The notes beneath the pieces were generated by a model. That model saw nothing but the letters and a program-made list of their open reading frames with translations, was not told where the DNA came from and made no database searches. Both the position numbers and the translations under genes were made by a program. This document shows positions 29,087 through 38,222 of a DNA stretch of 46,770 nucleotides, piece by piece (position 1 is the first letter of the stretch; the number at the start of each line of letters is the position of its first letter). Location: contig NZ_WSJB01000026.1 of assembly GCF_009763255.1 (NCBI RefSeq), positions 1-46,770 of the forward strand. The letters are read 5' to 3'. This DNA is from Bordetella sp. 02P26C-1. Lineage in GTDB: Bacteria; Pseudomonadota; Gammaproteobacteria; Burkholderiales; Burkholderiaceae_B.

Positions 29087-29188
29087 TTAGAACGCGTATT
29101 TCAGTCCGCTGCTCGCAATGAACGTCGAACTGCTGATACCCCAACCGTCGGGAGCGCTTAACGACGGGCCGTAAGCAGGCCCACATGG
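29087..29188 (-). pseudogene. remnant: C-terminal end of an outer-membrane beta-barrel protein
   Basis: Reading the minus strand gives about 30 residues ending PDGWGISSSTF, IASSGLKYAF and a TAA. Alternating polar/apolar residues and a terminal Phe after an aromatic at -3 are the hallmark last strand of Gram-negative outer-membrane barrels. No start or upstream portion remains: the frame runs back into the end of dsbD, with whose stop codon it happens to be in phase. I interpret it as a scar from a deletion that removed a porin-like gene. The short length keeps confidence modest. Confidence 0.45.
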
Positions 29189-29212
29189 TGAGCCCGGCAC
29201 ACTGTGCTGCGC

Positions 29213-31192
29213 TTATCTGTCTTGCAGCACCTTATCCAGCACCGCTCCAAACCGCGCCGCGTCTTGAAACCCCACCACCCGCGCATCCGCGACGATTGTG
29301 CCGCCCGGCTCAAAAAACACGATGCCCGGCGGCCCGAACAGGCGAAAGCGTTTTAGCAGTTCACGGTCATCGGCGTTGTTCTGCGTAACGTCGGCCTGCA
29401 ACAACGTCATCTGGGCGAGCTTACTGGCCACCTCGGGATTGGAGAACGTAAAGCGCTCCATTTCCTTGCACGAGACACACCAATCAGCATAGAAATCCAA
29501 CATCACCGGACGCGTGCTTTGCGCCAACACCGCATCCAACTCGGCACTGTTGCGCACACGCGTGAACGCGATGGGCTGCGCCGCTGCGATGGATTGTGGT
29601 TCGCTCGCCCGGGCCGCCAGATGCGACAACGGCTGCAGCACATCCCGTCCGCCGCTGACTGCCCCGACCAGCCATGCAGCCGCTGCCAGCGCCAGCAGAA
29701 TGCCGATGCCTTTGCCAAACATGCGTGGCGCGCCCGAGCCTGCGGGTAGTGCATCGAAAGCCCGCAGCATCACCGCACCGACCATCGCCAGCAAGGCCCA
29801 GCCCACCATCTGCAACCAAGTGGGCGTAATCGGCATCAGCATCCACCACGCAGTGGCCAGCAACAACATGCCGAACAAGCGGCGAACTCCGTCCATCCAA
29901 GGCCCAGCCTTGGGCAGTAACGCACCCGACGAGGCACCGACCAGCAATAGCGGCACTCCCATCCCCCAGGCCAAGGCGAACAAGGCCGCTGCGCCCAACC
30001 AAACATCACCGGTCTGCGAGATATACAGCAGAGCCCCCGCCAGTGGCGCGGCCACGCAAGGGCCGACGATCAAGGCCGAGATAGCGCCCATTGCGAGCGC
30101 ACCGGTAATACGTCCGCCCGGAATCCGCGACGAACGCGCGCTTAGCCAGCTCTGTATGCCGCCCGGCATCTGCAAATCAAAAGCGCCAAACGTTGCCACG
30201 GCAAGCACCACCAACAGCGCCGCGAACAATGTCAACAGCCAAGGCGTCTGCAACCACGCGGCCAAACCCGCCCCGCTCAAGCCTGCGGCCACGCCGAGCG
30301 CGGTATAGACCACCGACATCCCCAGCACATACGCCGCCGCCAAACCGAGGCCACGCGCGCGCGTCGGCCGCGCTTCGCGCGAGCCTCCGACCACGATGGA
30401 CGACAAGATGGGAATCATCGGCAGCACGCAAGGCGTCAATGCCAACAACAGGCCTAGCAAAAAGAAAACACCCGCCGTCTTCAACCATCCCAGCCCACTG
30501 ATGGCGTCAGCCAACCCGGTATCTCCCGCCGAAAGCAGTGCGCCCAGACCGCTTGAGGATTCTGGTCGCTTGGCACCCGGGACTGTTTGGACTCCTTGTT
30601 GTAAAGCGCCGCTCTGCGCATCCGATTGCCCGGCAGTTCGCCCCGCTTGATCCGTGGATGCCGTCAACCAGCCGGGCGAGCGTGTTTGCGAGGCACCGTC
30701 CTGGACGACATAACCATCGGGCACAGGCTCCAGGGACACACGATGGGTTTGTGGCGGGTAGCAAAGCCCCGCATCCGCGCATCCCTGACTCGTGATATCC
30801 AGCGCGACGGCCTGCGTTCCCGACAGCGGTACGGATACCGTGACTTCACCCGTGTAGGTCTCCATGTCCTTTTCGAACGTCGGGTCGTACTTCACTTTGC
30901 CCGGCGGGTAGACGGGGTCACCCAGGGCTACAGCCTGAGGCGGATCGGCGGCGATCTCGAACCGCTCGCGATACATGTAATAGCCAGGAGCGATGCGGTA
31001 TTTCAGTTCGAGCGTGTTCGGGGCAGCCACGGCGGCGCTAAAGACGAAGGCCTGCTCCGGCGGCAGAAAATCTTCTTCCGACAGGGCCTGCGCAGGACGG
31101 CATACGAGCAACAGGCTCCATGCCGCAAACAGGACGAGCCAAACCCATCCTGACCGTCTACAAGCAAGCCCACCCACGTTCAACCGATGCAT
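29213..31192 (-). CDS. dsbD: thiol:disulfide interchange protein DsbD (DipZ)
   Basis: Moves electrons from cytosolic thioredoxin across the inner membrane to periplasmic reductases, including those that keep apocytochrome c reduced (659 aa). Signal peptide ending AQALS; periplasmic alpha domain with Cys138/Cys144 (GCADAGLCYPP); membrane beta domain with Cys255 (TPCVLPM) and Cys379 (GPCVAAPLAG); C-terminal thioredoxin-like domain with WCVSC (Cys572/Cys575). A Gln/Ser-rich linker (about 165-215) makes it longer than the 565-aa E. coli protein. It overlaps cutA as TGATG. DsbD is a known requirement of System II maturation, whose ccsB-resB genes are nearby. Confidence 0.97.
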   Translation of the reverse strand: MHRLNVGGLACRRSGWVWLVLFAAWSLLLVCRPAQALSEEDFLPPEQAFVFSAAVAAPNTLELKYRIAPGYYMYRERFEIAADPPQAVALGDPVYPPGKVKYDPTFEKDMETYTGEVTVSVPLSGTQAVALDITSQGCADAGLCYPPQTHRVSLEPVPDGYVVQDGASQTRSPGWLTASTDQAGRTAGQSDAQSGALQQGVQTVPGAKRPESSSGLGALLSAGDTGLADAISGLGWLKTAGVFFLLGLLLALTPCVLPMIPILSSIVVGGSREARPTRARGLGLAAAYVLGMSVVYTALGVAAGLSGAGLAAWLQTPWLLTLFAALLVVLAVATFGAFDLQMPGGIQSWLSARSSRIPGGRITGALAMGAISALIVGPCVAAPLAGALLYISQTGDVWLGAAALFALAWGMGVPLLLVGASSGALLPKAGPWMDGVRRLFGMLLLATAWWMLMPITPTWLQMVGWALLAMVGAVMLRAFDALPAGSGAPRMFGKGIGILLALAAAAWLVGAVSGGRDVLQPLSHLAARASEPQSIAAAQPIAFTRVRNSAELDAVLAQSTRPVMLDFYADWCVSCKEMERFTFSNPEVASKLAQMTLLQADVTQNNADDRELLKRFRLFGPPGIVFFEPGGTIVADARVVGFQDAARFGAVLDKVLQDR

Positions 31193-31551
31193 CAGACCCT
31201 CTTGTCCTCTTTATCCAGTGGCTTGCCCGCCGCCTCTTGTCGCACCCAATCCAGATACGCGGCATGGCCGCCTAGTACCGGCACCACCAGGATTTCCGGC
31301 ACGTCGTAGGGGTGCAGCTTACCCAACGCCTCGATGACCGCCTCCTGACGCCCCGTGGTCGTTTTGATCCACATCGGGATCTCGTCGGCGCCCTCGATCT
31401 GGCCCTGCCAACGATAAACAGACAGCACTGGTGCGCCCAAGTTCACGCACGCGGCCAAGCCGTCCTCGACCAGCACGTGGGCGATGCGTTTCGCCAGCAA
31501 CAGATCCGGGGCGTTACTGATCACCAATACGATATCGTCGTCACGCAGCAT
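31192..31551 (-). CDS. cutA: divalent cation tolerance protein CutA
   Basis: Small trimeric PII-like protein (119 aa) named from copper tolerance in E. coli; its exact role is unsettled. The family sequence is clear: CVNLGAPVLSVYRWQGQIE, EIPMWIKTT, and HPYDVPEILVVPV with the conserved Pro-Glu. The GGAG site precedes the ATG. It is cotranscribed with dsbD, with overlapping stop and start, an arrangement also seen in other proteobacteria. Confidence 0.95.
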   Translation of the reverse strand: MLRDDDIVLVISNAPDLLLAKRIAHVLVEDGLAACVNLGAPVLSVYRWQGQIEGADEIPMWIKTTTGRQEAVIEALGKLHPYDVPEILVVPVLGGHAAYLDWVRQEAAGKPLDKEDKRV

Positions 31552-31577
31552 GGGCGTCTCCAGATTACAAACTGCCG

Positions 31578-31594
31578 TCCCTAGAACATAGGGA
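31578..31594. promoter_or_regulatory. palindrome upstream of cutA
   Basis: TCCCTA-GAACA-TAGGGA is a perfect 6-bp inverted repeat, 27 bases before the cutA start; an operator for cutA-dsbD is possible. The rest of the gap to the rplQ terminator (31595-31751) shows nothing I can name. Confidence 0.3.
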
Positions 31595-31751
31595 TGAACA
31601 GAGGGTATCTTACTTGCAGCTCGCGGACCGCGCCGACGCGGCAGGACACGGTGATATCGGATTCAGTGTCATTGGCGGTTGTACCTGCGAAGACGCCCAC
31701 GTGACTAGCATCGACTCGCGAGTGGCGACGGCGCGCGCCAAGCCGCGCACC

Positions 31752-31784
31752 AAAAACAAAGGCGAGCCCGAGGGCTCGCCTTTG
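31752..31784 (-). terminator. intrinsic terminator of the ribosomal supercluster after rplQ
   Basis: On the minus strand CAAAGGCGAGCCC pairs with GGGCTCGCCTTTG (31757-31784) and is followed by five Ts (31752-31756). It starts 20 bases past the rplQ stop and closes the alpha operon. Confidence 0.92.
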
Positions 31785-31803
31785 CGCTTATTCACTGACC
31801 GGG

Positions 31804-32199
31804 TTATTCGGCAGCGTTTTCAGCCTCGGTTTCCTGAACTTCAGGACGATCAACCAGTTCCATGTAAGCCATGGGAGCGTTGTCGCCTTGACGGAAACCC
31901 ATCTTCAGGATGCGGGTGTAGCCGCCGTTACGGGCCGCATAGCGGGGACCGATTTCGGCGAACAGCTTCACCACGGCAGCACGATCACGCAGACGGGCAA
32001 AAGCCAGACGCTTGTTCGCGAGGGTGGGTTCCTTGCCCAGGGTGATCAGGGGCTCTACGACGCGGCGCAGTTCTTTCGCCTTGGGCAGCGTGGTCTTGAT
32101 CGCTTCGTGGGTCAACAACGAAACGGCCATGTTGCGAAACATGGCAAGACGGTGGCTGCTAGTACGATTGAGCTTACGCAAACCATTACCGTGACGCAT
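31804..32199 (-). CDS. rplQ: 50S ribosomal protein L17
   Basis: Large-subunit protein near the exit tunnel (131 aa). The opening [17 protein letters not shown] and the segment [20 protein letters not shown] are invariant family features. The tail after [15 protein letters not shown] is an acidic extension rich in Glu and Ala. AAGGA lies seven bases before the ATG. Last gene of the alpha operon, separated from rpoA by 110 bases that hold a hairpin, and followed by a strong terminator. Confidence 0.98.
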   Translation of the reverse strand: MRHGNGLRKLNRTSSHRLAMFRNMAVSLLTHEAIKTTLPKAKELRRVVEPLITLGKEPTLANKRLAFARLRDRAAVVKLFAEIGPRYAARNGGYTRILKMGFRQGDNAPMAYMELVDRPEVQETEAENAAE

Positions 32200-32261
32200 G
32201 ATAAGTTCCTTTTGAATCTAAGAGGCGACGTGACCGCCGCCGGGTTATCTGGATCTTCTAT

Positions 32262-32279
32262 CGGCCGGTCACCCGGCCG
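32262..32279 (-). promoter_or_regulatory. GNRA-capped hairpin between rpoA and rplQ
   Basis: In the mRNA CGGCCGG-GUGA-CCGGCCG forms a 7-bp all-GC stem closed by a GNRA-type tetraloop, 30 bases past the rpoA stop. No U tract follows. It may tune rplQ levels, or protect or process the rpoA message. Confidence 0.5.
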
Positions 32280-32309
32280 CGGTCCAGTGGAAATCGGTAC
32301 TACAGTGAA

Positions 32310-33296
32310 TTACGGACGTTCCAGACCGAGCGGGGGCCAGTTCTCGAGCTTCATGCCCAAAGTCAGACCACGTGCAGCCAGAACTTCCTTGATTTCGTTG
32401 AGCGACTTGCGACCCAGGTTCGGGGTCTTGAGCAACTCGTTTTCGGTACGCTGGATCAGGTCGCCGATGTAGTAGATGTTTTCGGCCTTCAAGCAGTTGG
32501 CCGAACGCACCGTCAGCTCCAGATCGTCGACCGGGCGCAGCAGGACCGGATCGATTTGCGGCGTGCCGCGAACCGGGACTTCGTACGAATCGCCAGCGCC
32601 TTCCAGAGCGGCGAACACGGAGATCTGATCCATCAGGATGCGGGCCGATTGACGGACAGCTTCCTCGGGCGAGATCACGCCGTTGGTTTCGATGTCCAGC
32701 ACCAGCTTGTCCAGGTCGGTACGCTGTTCCACACGGGCGCTTTCGACAGCATAGCTGACACGGCGCACGGGGCTGAACGAAGCGTCCAGAACGATCCGGC
32801 CGATGGTGTGGCTGCGGTCTTCCGACAGCGCGCGCACGTTACCCGGCACGTAACCACGACCCTTTTCGACCTTGATCTGCATTTCCACTTTACCGGAGTC
32901 GGTCAGGTTGCAGATCAGATGATCCGGGTTGATGATCTCGACGTCGTGCGGCAGTTCGATGTCGCCAGCGACGACGGCGCCCACGCCGTTCTTGCGCAGC
33001 ACCAGGGTGACTTCGTCACGGTTGTGCAGCTTGAACACCACGCCTTTCAGGTTCAACAGGATGTCAACGACATCTTCGCGCACGCCCGGGATGGTCGAGT
33101 ACTCATGCACCACGCCCGTCATTTGCACTTCGGTCGGGGCGTAGCCCGTCATCGACGACAGCAGAATGCGGCGCAACGCGTTACCCAGCGTATGACCATA
33201 GCCACGCTCGAACGGCTCCATCACGATCTTGGCGTGATGCGTGCCGACCGGCTGGACTTCAATGGAGCGCGGCTTCAGAAAACCTTGAGTGGACAT
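32310..33296 (-). CDS. rpoA: RNA polymerase alpha subunit
   Basis: 328 aa. Residues 1-235 are the dimerising assembly domain ([32 protein letters not shown]); residues about 250-310 form the C-terminal domain that contacts UP elements and activators ([37 protein letters not shown]). Normal length and motifs. An AAGGA site lies nine bases upstream of ATG 33296. The 185-base gap before it, which is only a few tens of bases in E. coli, contains two hairpins. Confidence 0.98.
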   Translation of the reverse strand: MSTQGFLKPRSIEVQPVGTHHAKIVMEPFERGYGHTLGNALRRILLSSMTGYAPTEVQMTGVVHEYSTIPGVREDVVDILLNLKGVVFKLHNRDEVTLVLRKNGVGAVVAGDIELPHDVEIINPDHLICNLTDSGKVEMQIKVEKGRGYVPGNVRALSEDRSHTIGRIVLDASFSPVRRVSYAVESARVEQRTDLDKLVLDIETNGVISPEEAVRQSARILMDQISVFAALEGAGDSYEVPVRGTPQIDPVLLRPVDDLELTVRSANCLKAENIYYIGDLIQRTENELLKTPNLGRKSLNEIKEVLAARGLTLGMKLENWPPLGLERP

Positions 33297-33392
33297 TAAC
33301 AGTATTCCTTTTCAATACCCTCGGCTCGTTACACCGATAAGGCTGATGGAAAGTAAAACAGGGACAAAAATCACCGTTCATAACGACCGCAA

Positions 33393-33424
33393 AGCCCGCT
33401 TGCACGGATGTGCACAAGCGGGCT
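33393..33424 (-). terminator. hairpin with short U run between rpsD and rpoA (attenuator candidate)
   Basis: On the minus strand AGCCCGCTTG pairs perfectly with CAAGCGGGCT over a 12-base loop and is followed by TTTGCGG. It looks like a weak terminator that would leave partial read-through to rpoA-rplQ. A second 6-bp hairpin (33452-33472, GCACGG/CCGTGC) sits right after the rpsD stop. Confidence 0.5.
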
Positions 33425-33481
33425 GCTGCGGGACTTGCAATCTTACTGTAAGCACGGCGAACTTCACCGTGCCAGTCGCGA

Positions 33482-34105
33482 TTAACGCGAGTACAGTTCG
33501 ACGACCATCGATTCGTTGATGTCGCGAGCGACGTCAGCGCGATCGGGCACCGACTTGAAGGTACCGGTCATCTTGTTGGCGTCGACTTCCACCCATTGGG
33601 GCAGACCGATGCTCGCAGCCAGATCCAGCGATTCGCGGATACGGCCTTGCTTCTTGGCCTTTTCGCGGATGCTGATCACGTCGCCGGCCTTGACGATCAT
33701 CGAGGCGATGTCGGCGGTGTGGCCGTTCAGTTCGACAGCGCGGTGGCTGACGAGCTGACGTGCTTCAGCGCGGGTCGAACCAAAACCCATGCGGTAGACG
33801 ACGTTGTCCAGACGCGATTCCAACAGCTGGATCAGCGTTTCGCCGGTGTTGCCACGGCGACGCTCGGCTTCAGCGAAGTACTTGCGGAACTGCTTTTCCA
33901 GCACGCCGTACATGCGCTTGAGCTTTTGCTTTTCGCGCAGCTGCAGGCCGTAGTCAGAGGTACGGGCACCGGAGGTGCGGCCGTGTTGACCAGGCTTGGA
34001 GTCCAGCTTGCACTTGGAATCCAGCGAGCGACGGGCGCTCTTCAGGAACAGATCAGTACCCTCGCGGCGCGAGAGCTTGCATTTGGGTCCAATATAACGA
34101 GCCAT
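33482..34105 (-). CDS. rpsD: 30S ribosomal protein S4
   Basis: Primary 16S rRNA binder in the small-subunit body (207 aa), and in E. coli the autorepressor of the alpha operon. Opening [20 protein letters not shown] and the S4 RNA-binding domain ([20 protein letters not shown], then HTADIAS and IREKAKKQ) are clear. The zinc-binding four-Cys set of some S4 proteins is absent. AGGGA site before ATG. Eleven bases from rpsK. Confidence 0.98.
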   Translation of the reverse strand: MARYIGPKCKLSRREGTDLFLKSARRSLDSKCKLDSKPGQHGRTSGARTSDYGLQLREKQKLKRMYGVLEKQFRKYFAEAERRRGNTGETLIQLLESRLDNVVYRMGFGSTRAEARQLVSHRAVELNGHTADIASMIVKAGDVISIREKAKKQGRIRESLDLAASIGLPQWVEVDANKMTGTFKSVPDRADVARDINESMVVELYSR

Positions 34106-34116
34106 GTGGATTCCCT

Positions 34117-34518
34117 TTAGATACGACGACGCTTCGGCGGACGGCAGCCGTTATGCGGCACGGGCGTGATATCGGCGATGCTCGAGATCTTGATGCCCAG
34201 CGCATTCAGCGCACGCACGGACGATTCGCGACCCGGGCCGGGGCCCTTGATACGCACTTCGAGCGTCTTGATGCCGTATTCCAGCGCCACGCGGCCTGCC
34301 GTCTCGGCTGCCACCTGTGCGGCGAACGGCGTCGATTTACGCGAGCCCTTGAAGCCCGCGCCACCCGAAGTCGCCCACGACAGGGCATTGCCCTGACGAT
34401 CGGTGATGGTGATGATGGTGTTGTTAAACGACGCGTGAACGTGCGCAATGCCGTCCGAGACGTTCTTCTTAACCTTTTTGCGTACGCGCGAAGCGCCGCT
34501 GGTGGAAGCTTTCGCCAT
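34117..34518 (-). CDS. rpsK: 30S ribosomal protein S11
   Basis: Platform protein near the E site and the anti-Shine-Dalgarno helix (133 aa). Family features: [40 protein letters not shown], and the C-terminal [18 protein letters not shown] site precedes the ATG at 34518, 15 bases after rpsM. Fully typical. Confidence 0.98.
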   Translation of the reverse strand: MAKASTSGASRVRKKVKKNVSDGIAHVHASFNNTIITITDRQGNALSWATSGGAGFKGSRKSTPFAAQVAAETAGRVALEYGIKTLEVRIKGPGPGRESSVRALNALGIKISSIADITPVPHNGCRPPKRRRI

Positions 34519-34533
34519 AATCTAATTCCTCGA

Positions 34534-34899
34534 TTATTTCTTCAGGGACGCAGCAGCACGACGCGGTCCCTTACGGGTGCGAGCGTTGGTGCGAGTGCGC
34601 TGGCCGCGCACGGGCAAACCGCGCTTGTGACGCATACCACGGTAGGTGCCGAGGTCGATCAAACGCTTGATCGACAATTGCACTTCGCGGCGCAGGTCAC
34701 CTTCGACCGTGAACAGACCAACGTGTTCACGAATGCGTTCCAATTCAGCGTCGGTCAGATCCTTGACCTTTTTGGAAAGGGGTACATTTGCAGCTTCGCA
34801 GATCTTGCGGGCGCGGGTACGACCGATGCCAAAAATGGCGGTCAGGCCGATCTCGGCGTGCTGTTGCGGCGGAATGTTAATGCCAGCAATACGGGCCAT
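34534..34899 (-). CDS. rpsM: 30S ribosomal protein S13
   Basis: Head protein forming bridges to the large subunit and contacting P-site tRNA (121 aa). [20 protein letters not shown] at the N-terminus, [26 protein letters not shown] and the basic tail [13 protein letters not shown] identify it. AAGGAA site before ATG. First gene of the alpha operon in E. coli terms; here only 42 bases follow rpmJ and no promoter stands out. Confidence 0.98.
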   Translation of the reverse strand: MARIAGINIPPQQHAEIGLTAIFGIGRTRARKICEAANVPLSKKVKDLTDAELERIREHVGLFTVEGDLRREVQLSIKRLIDLGTYRGMRHKRGLPVRGQRTRTNARTRKGPRRAAASLKK

Positions 34900-34941
34900 G
34901 ACTGTTCCTTGAATAAATCCGTTGCGTGTCGCTAACCAGGG

Positions 34942-35055
34942 TTAGCCTTGACGCTGCTTGTGACGCGGGTCGGTGCAGATGACACGCACCACGCCGTGAC
35001 GTTTGATAACTTTGCAGTTGCGGCAAATCCGCTTAACCGATGCCATTACTTTCAT
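34942..35055 (-). CDS. rpmJ: 50S ribosomal protein L36
   Basis: 37-residue zinc-ribbon protein. Translation from ATG 35055 gives [15 protein letters not shown] and ends [11 protein letters not shown]. Cys11, Cys14, Cys27 and His32 form the zinc site, so this is the zinc-containing (C+) type. AGGAG precedes the start. It lies between infA and rpsM as usual for betaproteobacteria. Confidence 0.97.
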
Positions 35056-35089
35056 GGTTGACTCCTAATTTTCCGTAATCCGATTCTGC

Positions 35090-35308
35090 TCATTTTGAGC
35101 GGAAAACAATTCTTGCCCTCGTCAGGTCATAGGGCGTGAGCTCCACTGTGACCTTGTCGCCCGGCAGAATCCGGATGTAATGCATACGCATCTTGCCGGA
35201 AATATGGCCTAACACCACGTGGCCGTTTTCGAGCTTGACGCGAAAAGTCGCGTTAGGGAGGTTTTCGACAACCTCGCCTTGCATCTGGATGACGTCGTCC
35301 TTAGACAT
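35090..35308 (-). CDS. infA: translation initiation factor IF-1
   Basis: 72-residue OB-fold factor that binds the ribosomal A site during initiation. [20 protein letters not shown], the strand [20 protein letters not shown] and [20 protein letters not shown] match the family. Its start is eight bases after the secY stop with only a weak purine-rich site, suggesting coupling to secY. Position between secY and rpmJ is characteristic of this bacterial class; in E. coli infA is elsewhere. Confidence 0.97.
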   Translation of the reverse strand: MSKDDVIQMQGEVVENLPNATFRVKLENGHVVLGHISGKMRMHYIRILPGDKVTVELTPYDLTRARIVFRSK

Positions 35309-35316
35309 TCTCTTTG

Positions 35317-36645
35317 CTACCGCATCGGCAAACCTGAGGAGCCCTTGAAATTCGCTTTCTTGAGAAGCGACTCATATTGGTGAGACATCATGTAGGCCTG
35401 AACCTGCGCCATGAAATCCATCGTCACCACTACGATAATCAACAAGGACGTGCCACCAAAATAAAACGGTACATTCCAGCGCATCACCAAGAACTCTGGG
35501 AGCAGACACACGAGGGTGATGTACAGCGCACCCACCAGCGTCAAGCGCATCAGAATCTTGTCAATGTAACGCGCTGTCTGCTCGCCCGGGCGAATGCCAG
35601 GAACGAACGCACCGCTCTTCTTCAGGTTATCTGCCGTTTCGCGGCTGTTGAAAACCAATGCCGTGTAGAAAAAGCAGAAGAAAATGATCGCTGTCGCGTA
35701 CAACGTGATGTAGAGCGGTTGGCGAGGCGCGAGCGCCGCAGCCAGATCACGCAACCACATCATGTTTTCGCCCGTCGAGAACCAGCTGGTAATCGTGGCC
35801 GGGAACAGAATGATCGACGATGCAAAGATCGGCGGAATCACCCCGGCCATGTTCAGCTTCAACGGCAAGTGCGAGCTTTGACCACCGTAGATCTTGTTGC
35901 CTACCTGACGCTTGGCGTAGTTAACCGTGATCTTGCGTTGTCCGCGTTCGACGAACACCACAAAAGCCGTCACCAACACTACCAAGGCCACGATGAACAG
36001 GGCCGAAACCACCGACATCGCATTGGTACGAACCAAATCCAGCAATCCAGCCAGCGCCGAGGGCAACCCGGCAACAATACCCGCGAAAATCAAGATCGAG
36101 ATACCGTTACCCAGGCCACGCTCCGTGATTTGCTCTCCCAGCCACATGACGAACATGGTGCCAGTCAGCAACGTCACGACCGTTGTGAAGCGAAACAGCA
36201 TGCCAGGATCAATGACCAGACCTGGCTGCGACTCCAACGCCACCGAAATACCCACCGCCTGCACCAGCGCCAGCACGACCGTGCCGTAGCGAGTGTATTG
36301 GGTGATCTTCCGACGGCCGGCCTCGCCCTCTTTCTTCAGGGCTTCCAGCGAGGGCATCACGACGGACATCAACTGCATGATGATCGATGCAGAGATGTAC
36401 GGCATGATCCCCAAGGCGAAGATCGAAAAGCGCGACAACGCGCCGCCCGAAAACATGTTGAACAGGCCCAGGATACCGCCCTCGTTCTGGCGGAAAAGAT
36501 CCGCCAGCGCATCCGGATTGATACCCGGGACGGGGATATGCGTCCCCAACCGGTAAACCACCAGGGCCAAAACCAGGAACACGAGACGGCGTTTTAAATC
36601 GCCGTATTTCGGTCCGGTCTTTCCCAGTGCCTGTGCATTAGCCAC
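35317..36645 (-). CDS. secY: protein translocase channel subunit SecY
   Basis: Core of the SecYEG channel in the inner membrane, with ten hydrophobic helices (442 aa). The GTG start at 36645 (VANAQALG) has GAGGT just upstream. Family signatures: [11 protein letters not shown], the plug-region [31 protein letters not shown], and the cytoplasmic loop [11 protein letters not shown]-like segment [15 protein letters not shown]. The C-terminal [13 protein letters not shown] is normal. Between rplO and infA. Confidence 0.98.
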   Translation of the reverse strand: MANAQALGKTGPKYGDLKRRLVFLVLALVVYRLGTHIPVPGINPDALADLFRQNEGGILGLFNMFSGGALSRFSIFALGIMPYISASIIMQLMSVVMPSLEALKKEGEAGRRKITQYTRYGTVVLALVQAVGISVALESQPGLVIDPGMLFRFTTVVTLLTGTMFVMWLGEQITERGLGNGISILIFAGIVAGLPSALAGLLDLVRTNAMSVVSALFIVALVVLVTAFVVFVERGQRKITVNYAKRQVGNKIYGGQSSHLPLKLNMAGVIPPIFASSIILFPATITSWFSTGENMMWLRDLAAALAPRQPLYITLYATAIIFFCFFYTALVFNSRETADNLKKSGAFVPGIRPGEQTARYIDKILMRLTLVGALYITLVCLLPEFLVMRWNVPFYFGGTSLLIIVVVTMDFMAQVQAYMMSHQYESLLKKANFKGSSGLPMR

Positions 36646-36659
36646 GTATTACCTCGCGA

Positions 36660-37100
36660 TCAAGCTAACGAGCCGCCCGCGGCTTCGATGGCGGCGCGAG
36701 CGCCAGCCGTCGCGGTGATGCCCTTGAGCGTCACCTTGCGCGAGAGTTCGCCGGACTTGATGACCTTAGCGTAGCGGACCTGTTGGCCAACCACACCGGC
36801 AGCCTTCAGCGCTTGCACATCGATTTCGTCGATGGGCAGAGCCTGCAGCTCCGACAAACGAACTTCGGCGTACAGGTGCTGACCCAGCGGCGTAAAGCCA
36901 CGCTTGGGCAGACGACGCTGCAGCGGCATCTGGCCGCCTTCGAAGCCAACCTTGTGGAAACCGCCCGAACGCGACTTTTGACCTTTGTGACCACGGCCGG
37001 CGGTTTTACCCAGACCCGAACCGATACCACGGCCAACGCGGCGCTTGGCGTGCTTAGCGCCCTCAGCGGGCTTCAGCGTATTGAGTTGAATATCCGACAT
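36660..37100 (-). CDS. rplO: 50S ribosomal protein L15
   Basis: Late-assembling large-subunit protein (146 aa). The Gly/Arg/Lys-rich N-terminal extension ([18 protein letters not shown], then [10 protein letters not shown]) that penetrates 23S rRNA and the segment [16 protein letters not shown] are typical. Ten bases follow rpmD. Normal length for the family. Confidence 0.98.
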   Translation of the reverse strand: MSDIQLNTLKPAEGAKHAKRRVGRGIGSGLGKTAGRGHKGQKSRSGGFHKVGFEGGQMPLQRRLPKRGFTPLGQHLYAEVRLSELQALPIDEIDVQALKAAGVVGQQVRYAKVIKSGELSRKVTLKGITATAGARAAIEAAGGSLA

Positions 37101-37109
37101 CGTGATTCC

Positions 37110-37295
37110 TTAGGCTTCCGAGACGGACACGAGATAATCCACTTTACGGATCATGCCGCGCACCTCGGGCGTGTCCACCAGAACTCGGCTGCTGTTGAGA
37201 CGGCGCAAGCCCAGACCGCGAACGGTGTCACGGTGGGATTGCTTGGTACCGATCACCGAGCGCACGAGGGTAACTTTGATCTGTTTCTGAGACAT
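37110..37295 (-). CDS. rpmD: 50S ribosomal protein L30
   Basis: 61-residue large-subunit protein. [20 protein letters not shown] and [20 protein letters not shown] match the L30 fold. Starts three bases after the rpsE stop, indicating coupled translation within the spc operon. Confidence 0.97.
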   Translation of the reverse strand: MSQKQIKVTLVRSVIGTKQSHRDTVRGLGLRRLNSSRVLVDTPEVRGMIRKVDYLVSVSEA

Positions 37296-37298
37296 GAT

Positions 37299-37820
37299 TT
37301 ACCCCAGGATCTCTTCGACGGTCTTGCCGCGCTTGGCAGCGACTTCCGACGGCGTCATGGAAGCGCGCAAGCCGTTGAGCGTGGCACGGACCAAGTTATA
37401 GGGGTTGCTCGAGCCGAGGCTCTTGGCAACAACGTTACGCACACCCATCACTTCGAAGATCGCGCGCATCGGGCCGCCGGCGATGACGCCGGTACCTTCA
37501 GCTGCGGGCGAAATCAGAACGGTGGATGCACCGTGCTTGCCCACAACCGTGTGATGCAGCGTGCCGTTCTTCAGGGCAACCTTGAACAGACCGCGACGAG
37601 CCTGTTCCATGGCTTTCTGGACGGACACCGGCACTTCACGCGCCTTGCCCTTGCCCATGCCGATGCGGCCATCGCCATCGCCAACCACGGTCAGCGCGGC
37701 GAAGCTCATGGTGCGACCACCCTTGACCACCTTGCTGACGCGGTTAACCGCGATCATTTTTTCGCGCAGGCCGTCGTCGTTCTCTTTTTCCGCGGCGCCT
37801 TTGCCTTGTACTTTAGCCAT
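37299..37820 (-). CDS. rpsE: 30S ribosomal protein S5
   Basis: Small-subunit protein affecting decoding accuracy and helicase activity (173 aa). The double-stranded-RNA-binding-like N domain ([40 protein letters not shown]) and the C domain ([35 protein letters not shown]) are complete. Typical length. Confidence 0.98.
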   Translation of the reverse strand: MAKVQGKGAAEKENDDGLREKMIAVNRVSKVVKGGRTMSFAALTVVGDGDGRIGMGKGKAREVPVSVQKAMEQARRGLFKVALKNGTLHHTVVGKHGASTVLISPAAEGTGVIAGGPMRAIFEVMGVRNVVAKSLGSSNPYNLVRATLNGLRASMTPSEVAAKRGKTVEEILG

Positions 37821-37835
37821 TTGACAAATCCTCGC

Positions 37836-38201
37836 TTAGAACTTCAGACCGGCTTCACGCGCGGCATCGGCCAGCGCTTTCACGCGGCCATGATAACGAA
37901 AGCCCGAGCGATCGAAAGCGACCAATTCAATACCGGCAGCCTTGGCCTTTTCGGCTACGCGCTTGCCCACCAGCGTGGCAGCGGCGGTGTTGCCGCCCTG
38001 ACCGGATTGACCAGCCAGTTGCGCACGCACTTCGGGTTCCAGCGTCGAAGCGCTGACCAGCACGCGATCGCCTTCGGGCGAAATAATGTTGGCGTAGATG
38101 TGCAGGTTCGAGCGGAAAATCGAGAGGCGATGTACGCGCAACTCGGAAATTTTCCGGCGGGTAGGAACCGCACGACGCAAACGGGAAACTTTTTTGTCCA
38201 T
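37836..38201 (-). CDS. rplR: 50S ribosomal protein L18
   Basis: 5S rRNA-binding protein of the central protuberance (121 aa). [53 protein letters not shown] and the terminal [19 protein letters not shown] are diagnostic. Lies between rplF and rpsE, about 15-20 bases from each. Confidence 0.98.
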
Positions 38202-38222
38202 GATTCGTCCTTGCGTGCGCCG

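Noticed and set aside
29189-29215. Stop-codon read-through of dsbD into the in-phase outer-membrane-like segment
   Set aside because: The frame continues after the dsbD TAA only by chance; DsbD is already complete at the usual end of its thioredoxin domain.
31614-32045. 143-codon plus-strand frame over the rplQ terminator and rplQ
   Set aside because: Crosses a strong terminator and the antisense of rplQ; no start signal or family match.
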